Source: Colius striatus (taxonomy: Eukaryota; Chordata; Aves; Coliiformes; Coliidae). From it: DNA of 64,000 nt. Where the stretch lies: positions 5,067,853 to 5,131,852 of the forward strand of contig NC_084768.1 of assembly GCF_028858725.1 (NCBI RefSeq). The letters run 5' to 3'. Of this stretch, positions 49,026 to 61,292 are shown piece after piece. Positions within the stretch are counted from its first letter, which is position 1; each line of letters begins with the position of its first letter. The notes beneath the pieces were generated by a model. It saw only the letters and a program-made list of their open reading frames with translations. It ran no database searches and was not told the DNA's origin. The translations under genes were made by a program, and so were the position numbers.

Positions 49026-52000
49026 TTTTTCAGTGTGTTATAGGACTGGTCTTTCTTGGAGAACAGATTGAAATGTGAAAGGCAGTAGCATTTTGTTTCA
49101 CGTTGGAAAAGATGTAAAAAGCACATTGAAAAAGGTGTAAAAAGATTGGTGAGAACCTGAATGATCTTGGAGACAGGAGAGCAATTGCACAGAGATTATG
49201 CTTCTTTTTCTAACTTTCTGTAAAGAGGAGAGGGAAATCCCGCCAATCTAATTTTTTTGTTGCCTTTTTTTCTCCTGAATCTTCTCCTTCTGTGTCTTTC
49301 CATCTTCAATATTTCTGTTATCTTATTTTCTGGACAATTGTTGAACATATTTAGAAAGACTGCATAAATAGCATACCTGTGGCGTTTTAAAAAAAAATAT
49401 TTTCATTCCTTTACATTGATTTTGTGGGAGGGTTTGGAGGAGGTTTTGCAATAGTAGAAGTTTGTTTTGTTTGCTTTTTAAATGTAGCACTCGCAGTGGG
49501 TTTTAATATACAAAACATTGATCAATAACCAGTATTACATCGATAATTGATTCTGAGAAAAGGATTTATGTAATTCCGAGAAGAACTTACAAATTTAGAG
49601 TAAAAAGGAATGAAGTAAAAATGTAAGATGTGAAAATGACAGAATCTTATGCTGACACTTTAAACAGACCAAAAAGTGTCCCCAGAACAAAGCAAAGCAT
49701 ACCAAGATTTTGTCTTCTGTAGCATTTGAATGAAAGATGTAAGTTGAAGAGAAAATAACTTTTTGAAATCTCAAATTTAAAATTTTGGATTCTTTCAAAA
49801 AATGGTAAGTAATTTTTACAAAAGCTGAGTCCAGCCATGTTGCTCCAGTGTCTGTAGTACAAGTAGTATCTCAGAGCATTTTATTGCCATACTGAAGAAC
49901 AAAAAATGCTATACCTCATCTGTTGACCAAAACACTCAAGTGTATGATCACTTTCTGAAGATGCGGTTTTGTATATGATAAGCAAAACGTCTTGTATGAG
50001 GATCTGTGGTTATGGAAACAAAGTCATAATGTTAGAGTTTTTGTATCCTGGTATTGAATGTAGTGTTTTATAGGTAGAATCCTATTTCAGTTGTAGTCCC
50101 ACTGGCAACTTTGCAACCAGGATTTTTCAGTATCTCAGTTTGTCAGCAAACATTCAGCAGTGTGTGCTCTTAATACTGAGAAATAATATTTTCCTGGCAA
50201 AATAGCTATAACTGCATACTATTCTTGATATAGTATCCTGTGAACTGTGTTGAGGTGACCAAAGCACTAAAATGCTTTCCCTTAATCAACTTAGTGCCTT
50301 TGGGAATATGAAATGTCTTATAGTTTGTCCCTCTTAATGTTATATTTTTATTTTTTTTAAAGCCAAACAAAAGAAGCTTACTATAAGCCCTTCTCCTTAT
50401 CTTAGAATAATTTAGTCTATTTGAATAGGTTTTTAGGCAAATTAACTGTTTTGTATTAACTTTGGTGATGCTGCCAACAAGGCAAGCTTTTGAAGATAAG
50501 TACCTAATAAACAGTTAGTTATCTGTGATGAAGCAATTGGATTGTGTAGTCCAATGTAATGACTTCAAAGTGGATAAAATGATATTTGAGTGAGTATATT
50601 TTTAAACTCCATTTTAGTTAAAAATACAGCATTTCAAGAGTAGATGTTTGTTTCTTTTTTGGAGGATATTCTTGTCTACACAATGATCTTTTGGATTATG
50701 GTCCTTTAGTAGGAATTGGGATGCTGTATATTTTTACTCTCTTCCTACTTTTTATGAAATCAAACTTTATTTTTTAAATACTTTTGAGCTTCCCTCCCTT
50801 TGCTTTCTAAATTCTTAATCCTACATGTGCTGCTTGTGCAGCTCCTGTTGGTTTGAGTGAAAACAAAACTGGCAGTAGCTCTGGTGTTTCAGCAGGACCT
50901 GTTTAAGGTTGAAGGTTATCTTTAGCAGGAGCGTACTTTATTTTTGTTTGATCAAGCTGTAAAAAAGAAACCTAGCAGATTTCTGGCGTACTACTTGGTT
51001 TATGCTTCTAAATTAGGACTTATAGTCTGTGTGTTTAATGTGTATGCATTAGTCTAGGTCTTTTCTGCTATGAGAGGTACCAGAACACCTTACTTACTAG
51101 TATACTAGTAGTATTTATTATAGTCCTTCAACTGCCTTACAACCATGCTTTCTGGGCCAAAAGCAAAGACTGAATGACCAGAAATACTCGTCTAAGCTTA
51201 CATTTAAATATAACAGTATTCATAACCTGTCATGTCTGGTACAGACTTGAATTTTATCTTTGAAGCTATTCAATGGCCAAAGGTTTATGTAAAAGCTATT
51301 CCACAGAGTTCAGCTGGAGCAACTTTTAATCCAAAGTTTTGATTTTGAGGAGAGATTTTGGAGTGGTTAATGAAATAAACTTGCTGTCAGTCTTGGAGGT
51401 GCTAAAAGGGCTTGAGAAGTCACAAGACCCAACAGATGATGAGCTGTCAAAGCAGTGGGAACAGAAAATATTCCCACAGTACACTCGTGGAAGGGAGTCA
51501 TCCCATTGCTAGCCAGGGGGATAACCAGAGGTGTGCCCAGCCTCTGCCAGCAGAGATCAGAGCATGAAACATGGAGTTAAAGCACTCTTGATTTCAGTTT
51601 AGTTTACTGCTTTGAGCTGTGGTGATAGCATATGTTTACTTCTGGATGGGAAAGGACAGCCACCCCTTCATTCAACCCAGAAAAAAAATGCTGGAGGATA
51701 TTTGTCAGGCTTCTTAGTTATTCATGAGACATGTTAAGTGCATTCAGCCTAAAGGCAAATTTATCTTGTAAGCCCATGGTCAAGCTTAGAGGATAGTATT
51801 AAAGATGAACTTCTGAAGAAGGGAAATGAGGAGTAGGAAGGATGTGTGTGAGGATCAGTGTAACTTCTGCATGTGTGAGCTATCCACATTCTGTCTGATC
51901 CCACCAAAAAGGCAGAGAGTATTGGGAAACATGCTTGTTTTCAAGACAGGATTTGCTTTAGCCTAACAGTGTGAAAATGTACTTGCTTCTGATTCCTATT

Positions 52001-52788
52001 GCTTTGTTATTTACCCTCTACAATACTGTTAAACCTTCCTCTCCTTTCTGATGTGAAAAACCACCGTAAAGCTTAGGCGGTGTTTTAGCAGAAATAAATG
52101 ATACATCAATGTTTTGTTATTTGATTTATATCCTTCTGGTTTTCCTGTCTGTTTCTCTCCAAACTGTACTCAGAAAAACATGGTCTTGCTAACATGTTTG
52201 TGGGAGCGTTTTTCTAAACATTTGTGGTCACTGGAGCATCACCAAAGCATTGTTTCTAGTGATTTTTATGTGCCTACTTATGTATGATTGCATAGTGCAG
52301 ATGGCAAGGTAGCCTTGATAGAGAACTGGGAAAGAGAAATAGATGATAAATTATTCACATACGAAGTTTAAAGAAAAAACACGTGAAAAAGGAATGAAGA
52401 AACTGAAAGAGGGTTTTGTTTGTTTGGTTTTTTTTCACTTCTTGTTCTAAGCCATAGAGAAAAAAAATCCCATAGAAATTGAACAACCATTTTTATATTT
52501 TCCAGAAGCATTAGTGGTGATTATGTGCAAGTTTGATATATGTGCACTCTTTGACTGGTGGTAACGTGTCAAGGTTGCAGTTAAAAACATATTTTGTTTT
52601 GTGATAAGTAACAGGATGCAATAAAGTAAAACTTCTTAAACTGTTGCTATAAAATTCACATACAAAATATTTGTTTTGCTGAAAATGATGAGAAAAGTTT
52701 TTAAATGTTAACTGAGTTTGAAATACTAGTTTTTGAGAATGAATGTTGGAAAACAGAGTAAACTTTGGTTTTTTTAGACTTGCTGCTT

Positions 52789-52913
52789 CATAGAATCACA
52801 ATGTTAGGGGTTGGAAGCGACCTTTGGAGATCATCTAGTCCAGCTCTCCTGCAGAAGCGGGTCAACCTAGATCAGATCACATAGGAACATGTCGAGGCAG
52901 GGCTTGAAGACCA
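52789..52913 (-). mobile_element. CR1 LINE 3'-end fragment
   Basis: About 125 bp. The reverse complement carries 'tgatctaggttgacccgctt', 'ctggactagatgatctccaa' and the terminal TGTGATTCTATG. It is strongly 5'-truncated. Only the 3' UTR portion of the element remains. Confidence 0.9.
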
Positions 52914-55900
52914 TGTTAAAACAATATGGAATTAAAAATAGAACTTAAATCATGTATGGAAAAAACCCTAAATGTTAACGATATGACACTTTAGCAGCAA
53001 AATCTGTCAGGTATTACATACAGCAGCTCAAATGTGAGATACAGTCACTGTTCCTACGTCTCTTTTACTTAAGAGATATTAAATATGTGCATATAAATGT
53101 AAACATTAGATGACACTCTAGAGATAATTAGTATGCAAGTGAAAACTTATATGAAAATCCTCTCAGATATCCAGGACTTTATTTGGATGAGTTTTCTGCC
53201 CTTGATGGAACCGTGTATGAACCAACTCTCCACTAATTGTGTTAATAATTCAACCTTTGCTGTATCAAGTTCCACAATTAAATAGTTACTGAAATTGGCA
53301 AGAATATTTAGCTTCTCTGTAGAAAAGTACCTAGACCTCACAAATACAGGCAAAACTACTAGGTAGTTAAAAGCTTTAGCAATTGATAAGAGTTAACCAA
53401 ATATAGATGTAAAACCATCAAAAGAGATTGCTATTTTTCATTTATTCAACGCCTCTGTTATAGGGAATTTGAGGAGCTAAACCACCTGTGATATTTAAGG
53501 ACTGGAAATGCATTGATTGTCAACTTGACTAGACTTGTTGTCTTGTGTAATTTCAGCAGCACCCTTCATCATTTTTCTGCAGTATTTAATACATAGCATT
53601 TTGTGGTGATAAGATTTTAAGCAACTACATGCTGTACAAGATGGAGTATTGGAACACAGTATATGGTAATGGGTTGTGTTTGTGTCTTATCACGGGGAGA
53701 CCCTCACATAGATTTTGAAGGCTCTGTTTCAGATAAAAACATCTTTGTTTTAGGCAGTTTGTAAACAGAAAGACCTTAAAGATTTGAAGATGATTCTTAA
53801 GTTTATTGCTACTCCCTTTTCGATGGAAGTGCAAGGCTAAAATTAACTAAAATATCCAAATGTTCCTGGAAAAGTGTGGCACTTAAATTATTACCAAATG
53901 CAATGCTTTTAGGAGGTGTATCATCCAAGAACTTTTAACAAAGACCATGTGAATTAGTTGCCAAATGCATTTTTGGATGATGATGGCTGTTTAACAATTT
54001 ATTCAGAAAACAAGTAACAGTTGACACTTTTCCAAACTATAACTGAGCTTACTGCAATGAAACGTTGTAGTGTTGTTGTTTCCTTGTACTCTGATGCCTT
54101 AGTTATGCTTTGATTCCTTTTTGTTTCCATAAAAGATAGTCTGATCTAAACAAACTTCCTAAATTGTACTTCAGTGCTTATTAATCATTTTGTGACTGTA
54201 ACCTCCGAGAGACATCACAGAATGCTTGTTAAATTAAGTAGTTGTGTTTCCAAACTAGAATCAGACACAATTTTGGATAAGATAGGATAGTAGTTAAAGC
54301 ATTAACTAGATACTTAGCATTCTAAATTTGACTTTTAGGGGGGTTGTTATTTGTTTTATTTGCAGACTTATTTCAGGTGAATTTGGAGTGCTTTAGATTT
54401 TTTTTTTTTCTTTAGGGTTACTTTGACCAGAAAATGTCAGTGTAACTTGTACTTGACAACATTATGTAGTAAACTCACATGTTAACAATTCTGGTGGCAG
54501 TCTAGTGACTGGTACTTTTTATTTTATGTTAGTTGGAATAAAAGTATACAGTGACACCATCTTTCATGATTATTTGCTAAAGAGCTGAACTTTGTTTTGA
54601 TGTAGAAGTGACTGTTCGGTTTGGGGGATGGTAGTTTTTGGGGATATTTAAAAATGTGAGCATCCAAGAAGAACATTTACTAATGCCAACTGCTGGAACA
54701 GCATCTTCTACTGAAAATGTAAGGTATCTTGTCTTGTGAGCATCCACTGGATCAACAGAGTGCATGTGGCTTTGATGGTGTGTTTTGAGGAAGTATTCCC
54801 TTTTATACTCTGTGAGCCTTGGCTACAATGTTAGAGCGAAGAACACTTTTTATTGAGCTTTTTGCCATTTTACAGGTTAATTTGTGAACCACTGACTGAA
54901 CAGAACAACTTTTACAGGCTATAAAGTGCAGCCTTGTAACATGGAGTAACAATCAAATAAAACAGAGTCTGTTGGGGAAAGTAATTTTCTCACATTTTTT
55001 AAAGAGTCCATACTTGAAGCAGAGGGAAGGCTGGGATTTGAGAGTCTTGTGATGATTCATAGCAATATAAGAGATGATGGGATGGGAGAAGATTAGTACT
55101 GATGGTGTGAATTGCAATAGACCATCAAGCATGGAAACATTCAGTAATACTTCTGCCTCTACTCCCCTTATCTGTGGAGTCCCAAGGATATAGCAGATTG
55201 GTTTATATGAAGGGGAGAAAATAAATGAAAAAGTCTTTGTGTTTCAGGTGGCAAGTAATTGAAAAAATGTCCATAAGGACCACTCTAACACAGAAATGAT
55301 ATAGTCCATCTGTTTGATCCATGTCCTTCACAGGAGTGTTGCAGATGTGTGACATTATAAACTTGTATATGTACAGAATCCCACTGTTTGTGTTTATTCT
55401 CAAGTTTAAAGGTGTTTTTTTCATATGAATTTGAAAAATAGTACTATGGATAGAAAACCATGTTGGTATCCAAGTGTCACCTAACAGAGAACTGCTTGGT
55501 TTACCTTACTCTGTTTAAAGCTACATGTATTATTAGGTTTGAGTGAGCCAGTTCTTATACTAAGGCTGCTGCAGCCTTTTGAAGATATGAGCTTGGATTT
55601 TCTAAACATGTTTCTGCCATGTTTCTTAAGGGCTGCATTTATGTTTTAGGTCTAAACATCAGTCTCTTCATGATGTGTGTTGCCCCAAAGTTTCTACAAA
55701 ACAGACATTTATGAATCTTATTTCTATGCCATTTGTTCCATTGTACATCACATAAAATATGAAGCAATTTCTTCTCATGGAGTCCTGTACCCCTCTTAGT
55801 GCTGAGAGAATCTTTATAGTTGGGGTTAAAAGATTTCCTGAAATATTTTTAGTTATTAATCCCTGTGGATTGTTAATTTTTTTAATAACTATGTTCTGTG

Positions 55901-58900
55901 GACATTGAAATAAAACCTTTATAGAGTTAGTTACTTTTTAGATTAACTGGAATTATGTTTATTAAACTAACTTTTCAGAGGAGAGAGCATATGTTTAGAA
56001 GACTGATGACTTTCAGGGACAGTATATAATTACTATGCAGTACCTCATAATAAAATCATGCAATTAAAGACTTTTCTATGTTTAATGTGTACATGGACAA
56101 ATGTGTAATGCTTATTATTCTATTCCTTAAATAAACAGTAGTCTGTTTGCCTTGGGAGCTCAATGACTGTTTAAAAATTTAACCTGCTTTGACACTTCCA
56201 TGGTTTCTTCCTGTGAGCTGCTTGAATACCTCTTGCTCAGCAGTAAATTAAATAAAATCCGTTAAGGAGGAACCATATACTGTAAATGATGCTGGTAACC
56301 ATAAAGACATGTAAACTTGCTTGTACAATTATAACATTTCATAACATTCTGGAAAACAACCTCTCATGCATTTTTTTCCCCTCCTTATTTTTTTATCACC
56401 TACCCCATCTGCAAAGATGAAATGTAGTCTCTCAAGGAATCTTATTCCTTCCTTGAAGACTTGCTATATTGATCTGAAACCGCAGAGCTGAAATTGGTCA
56501 TATTTTAACAGTGGTCCTTCTCTAATGACAATATATGACCCTACTGTTTAACTGGAAAACTTACCAAAGTGTTTCTATTACTGGAATTTATGGAAGAGTC
56601 AGTGAGAGACTTCCTTAAAAATTCCTTATGAGATACTGCAAATGGAATACTTCACTGACATCTGAATGAATAGTGAATGAATATTGAATGGATAGCAGAC
56701 CTCTGCAGGCATGATTCCTTAGTTGTGCTTTGTGGAAGCATGCCACCAACTTGCTCCAGAATACAGTAATGGGAGAGATGTTGAGTACCCTTGTATGAAT
56801 ATAGATTTTCTTTTTAACCTGGCGTTTCTGAATTGGCGATAAATAAGAGAAAAACTGTCATTGTCCTCAGAACAAGAGATATGACAATTTCTTATTCTAC
56901 TCCCTTTGCTAGATGATGGATTTAAAAGCTACTGCATATTAATTATTCCCCATAATAACTATGTTAGGTGTTGTTGCAAGACCTTACTGTTACTCTAAAA
57001 ATTTGGTGAGTTCAAAAAGGTTTAGGACTCATTATTAGTGAGAGTGCATTTCCCTCTCTGAAAAAAGGAGAGGAAAAAATGTTAAAACACATGCAGAGGG
57101 TTGAGGAGGTGTTTTTTAAGTCTGATTCTGTAAACAAAGCAAGTACAGAAGATCAGAATTACAGTATAGAATTTTTTGTACTTTCCAGACTTAGATATTC
57201 TTTTACCTGCACTGTCATAAGCCTTTTGCTTCAGAACATGACAATGTGTTTATAATCTGTCAATGGAACTAAAGATGAGTTACGTAAATTTCAGAGTAGC
57301 AAATATCATAAGCTAATTCAGCCTGGACATTCAAACTTATTGTTCTGTATGTAAAAGATTTACTGTATTTTTAGACACAACAATCTGCAGTGTGAGGATA
57401 GACAAAGGATGTCAAGAGTTTGTGCCAGCTTGGCTTTGGGGAAGAACGGGAAACCATAAGTCTAATTAACTTAAACTTTATCTGTTACATTTGCAATCTC
57501 TGAACAGATTTTTATTTTTTTTAAAAAATTTTGGAAACTCCACAGTATAAATTTAACAGTAAATCAACAAATAATATGACTGTAGACATATCTACATGAA
57601 CCACATTTATAATCCTACTGTAGTGAAATTTATGCCAGGAAAATGGGCCTGAAATGAAACAAACTAACCCATTATAAAACACAGTTTGAAGTTCTGAAAA
57701 CTTTAAATGTCAAAAAAATTTGTTCTTATCCAATACACAAGAAATCTAATTTGTTAATAATGTCACAACTGGTTGGGAACAACATTAATTTGAGATGATA
57801 CACTCTCATGTAATATAAACTCTTGCAGAAAGTGTTACCAAGAGAACAGAAAACAGTAAGCAGATATATTGTTGCATAGATATTACAAAGGCATATTAGG
57901 CTCAGATTTACTGAGATGAAATAGGAGCTAGGCAGTGAATTTGATATTCCTCTCTTTCCCTGTTGCCATTGTGCTCTTCTCATGTTCTTCACATGAGAAA
58001 TTGTTATTGTATCATTTCACAGCATCTTTACTGAGGAGGACAGTGTTACCTGGGTAGTAACTGAAACTGTGTGTGGTCTCACCATTACTTTGCATATCAA
58101 ATAATAAAAGTTTTTTGAGCAAAAGTTTCAACAATAAAAAAATATCTTGCCCTATCAGTCTTTGAAAAAAGCCACATGGTGGCATTGGTTTTAATCTGGA
58201 CAGTTTGATGTGTTGTGAGGAGTAGGTACTATTAAAGCTGACTAATTTGGAGTGTCCTTCTAGAATTAGATTTCTCAAGTTTCTAATATAATAACACTGG
58301 ATACAGTAGTATTGAGGGGATGCTTTTGCATTTTGTTTAGGTGTATATGCATATCTTTAAAATGAAATTCTGAAGAAGTCTGTTTAAAAGAAAAACACAA
58401 ATATTTTTTAAAAAAGCTCAAGTGCTTTAATGTATTTTGGAATAGTGGAGTTTAAGTCTTTGATTGTTGGGGTTGTGTGGGCTTTTAAAAAACAATCACA
58501 TGGTGTGACCTCTGCAGGTATCTTCTCCTTTATATCTAATTCTTGGTCCTCCTAATGCTTTAGAGAGATGACTGAATGGTATCTGAATGACATTTGTAAT
58601 GGTTTTTAAAAGCCTTTCTGTCCTGTTAATTAGCTGAAAAAAAATCTTAATCTTTTGAGGACTGTGATTAGAATTGTTACTTGTTATTTTTTTACTGAGC
58701 ATTAATTCATGGCTTGAACTTGTTAGGTGCTTTTCTGTTTGTTTTGGAGATTATTGTGCATTGTGGGACAACAGTTTGATAATGAGCTATTCAGGGGAAG
58801 AATATCTCAATACTAGGTGACTGGGTAAGGTGAAAAAAATTGTCATATGTAAATCTATTTTAAGAAAAATAATGCCAGATGTGCATGTTAGATACCGAAT

Positions 58901-59430
58901 TGTCTGCCCTCATTGAAGAAGTAGTTCTTGGAGTTACAGAAGTTAGCTGTATGAAAACTTACAATCACTATTCAACAACAGTCAGAAATTTATGTAGTAT
59001 GCTGGAAGTCATTAAAAACAAGTGAGGAATCACATGAGAATTTTCTTTTCTTCCATTGGATACAGCAGTTCTGCTGTGCTAATCTTTTGTGTCCTTCATC
59101 TTGAAAGAGATTGTAGCGTAGTTAGAAAAACATATCTGACTGGTGAGGATAATTAAAGAAACAAAGCATCTCCCATGTAGGGAAAGATTCAGTAGACCAA
59201 GGCTCATCAGACTGGGAAAACATGTTGGGAAATGAAAGATAGGAGGCTGTAAAATCATGACTAGTATGAAAAAAGTGAGCAAAGAATGCGTATCATACAG
59301 GTGTAGGAAATGATCAGAAATGAACTATCGATTGATAGCTTCAAAAATACCAGTCTTTTTGGTGAACTTTAGAACACAATACTGCAGCATATACTTGTAT
59401 ATGTACAAAACCCCACTGTTTACGGGATAA

Positions 59431-59725
59431 ATGTCAGGGTGGGGCAACACTTTTTTTCTGTAGTTTCCAGTGAAAGGACTAGGGGCAATGGTCACAAGCT
59501 GGAACACAGGGAGTTCTGCTTAAACATAAGGAAAATCTTTTCTGTAAGAGTGAGGGAGCTCTGGTGCAGGCTGCCCAGAGGTGTTGTGGAATCTCCTCTG
59601 GAGGTTTCAAAACCTGCCTGGACGTTTTCCTGTGCCCCTTGATTGAGGTGAACCTGCTTTAACAGGGAGGTTGGACTAGATCTCTAGAGGTCTCTTCCAA
59701 TCACTGCCATTTTATGTTTCTGTGA
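59431..59725 (+). mobile_element. CR1 LINE 3' fragment
   Basis: About 295 bp in plus orientation: 'gaaaggactaggggcaatgg', 'agctggaacacagggagttc', 'tgcaggctgcccagaggtgt' and 'gaggttggactagatctcta' appear in the CR1 order, ending near TTTATGTTTCTGTGA. The ORF2 remnant reads [20 protein letters not shown]. It is more diverged than the copies at 48.7 and 60.3 kb. Confidence 0.92.
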
Positions 59726-60249
59726 CTACTGTTGCTAGCAAGGCATGCATTATTTATACAAAGTAACTGAGCTCAGCCATGAAGCTGTGATCAATGGCCA
59801 TCCTAATCTAAACAGTATCACTATAGTGTAAGCATTGACCACACCTTCTATCTGTCAGAGCCTGTTTCCCATCACGCTCAGTTCCTTGTTCCTACATAAA
59901 GGAAAATTCTGTTATATAAAGTACATCACTTAGACAAACTATAAGTGGAAAAATGTTGATCTAAAAAGTAATTAATCTAAAGATAATTAATTTGTTAATC
60001 TAAGCAAAAGTTGCAAGTATATTGACAATGATAAATACATCAGGAAGATAGGACTGTGTGCTTGACCCATTTTTATGTGTTCTCCAGATATATATTTGCC
60101 TTTGTCAGAAACAGTACATTTTACTTTGGTCTGAACCAGTAAAGCCTGTTAGGTAAGGTATGTACCAGGCCACTTCTCTTTAACATCATGTGCCTCTTAA
60201 TGCATCCCATTCATTCTTTTCATGTAAGGACTTGCCCGACAGTTCAGTT

Positions 60250-60752
60250 ACAGAATCACAGAACGGATTGAAAGGGACCTTTAGTGATCATCTAGTCCCA
60301 CTCCCATGCTAAAGCAGGTGCATCTAGATCAGGTCACAAAGGAAAGCATCCACGTGAGTCTGGAAGACCTTCAAGGAAAGAGACTCCACACCCTCCCTGG
60401 GCAGCCTGTGCCAGGGCTCCCTCATCTGAACAGTAAAACAGTTTTTTCTTATGTTTAAATGGAACTTTTTGTGCTCCAGCTTCATCCCATCAGCCCTTGT
60501 CCTTTTGCTAGATGCAATAGAAAAAAGGGATGTCCCAACCTCCTGACACCCACCATTTAGATATTTGTAAATATTAATGAGATCTCCCCTCAATCTCCTC
60601 TTTTCTAGACTAAACAGCTCCAGTTCCAACAGCCTTTCCTTGTATGAAAGACATTCCAGTCCCCTGATCATCTTGGTAGCCCTCCACTGGATACTCTCCC
60701 AAAGTTGTCTGTCCCTCTTGAGCTGGAGAGCCCAAAACTGGACACAATACTC
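60250..60752 (-). mobile_element. CR1 LINE 3' fragment with ORF2 C-terminal remnant
   Basis: About 500 bp in minus orientation. The minus-strand frame 60671-60324 is open and reads MIRGLECLSYKERLLELELF, then [20 protein letters not shown] and [16 protein letters not shown], the C-terminal part of CR1 ORF2. The 3' tail lies at 60250-60265. It belongs to the same subfamily as the copies at 18661, 34252 and 48682. Confidence 0.94.
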
Positions 60753-61139
60753 TGTTCAGTTCTTCAGCATTTTATAGATTCATAGCTTTTACCTATTCAG
60801 AGAGCAATTCAGGACTTAGACTGACCATTTGTTTGTCATTAGTCTCTGAAATTTGAAGTGTTACATAGCAAAAGTTTTGCTAATCTGTTTCTTCCAACCT
60901 TACACTAAAAAGATCATCAAGAAATGAAGCATTTGCTTTGCTTATTTGTGAATGACCTTTGGAACCTTTCACTATATTGAAATAATGCCTCAATTTCTTA
61001 AAATCCAGACACAACTGGTCTTGTGTTACAGCTACTGCATCTTGTTGTTATTTTCTCTGTACTTGCCTTCACAGCACTCTGCAGTATTTTTCCCCGTGAA
61101 AGTACTTATATCCTGTAATCATCTCATTTCTCAATCTTT

Positions 61140-61292
61140 CGAAAAAACTAAACATATTGAATTCCCTAAGCCTCTCATTGTAAGGTACATTTCTTATCCT
61201 TGAATCATCTTTATGGCACTTCTGCACTCTTTCTAGTGTTCTACCAAGTGCTTTAGAATGTGGACAAAAATACTACGCAGTGTTTCAGTAGC
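61140..61292 (-). mobile_element. Old, diverged CR1-like fragment
   Basis: Follows the CR1 layout of the 60.6-60.75 kb segment at lower similarity: AAAAAACTAAACA..., 'cctctcattgtaaggtacat', 'atcatctttatggcacttct', 'gtggacaaaaatactacgca'. It looks like an ancient relative (CR1 or L3 type) separated from the younger copy by about 390 bp. The assignment rests on spaced matches, not continuous identity. Confidence 0.55.
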
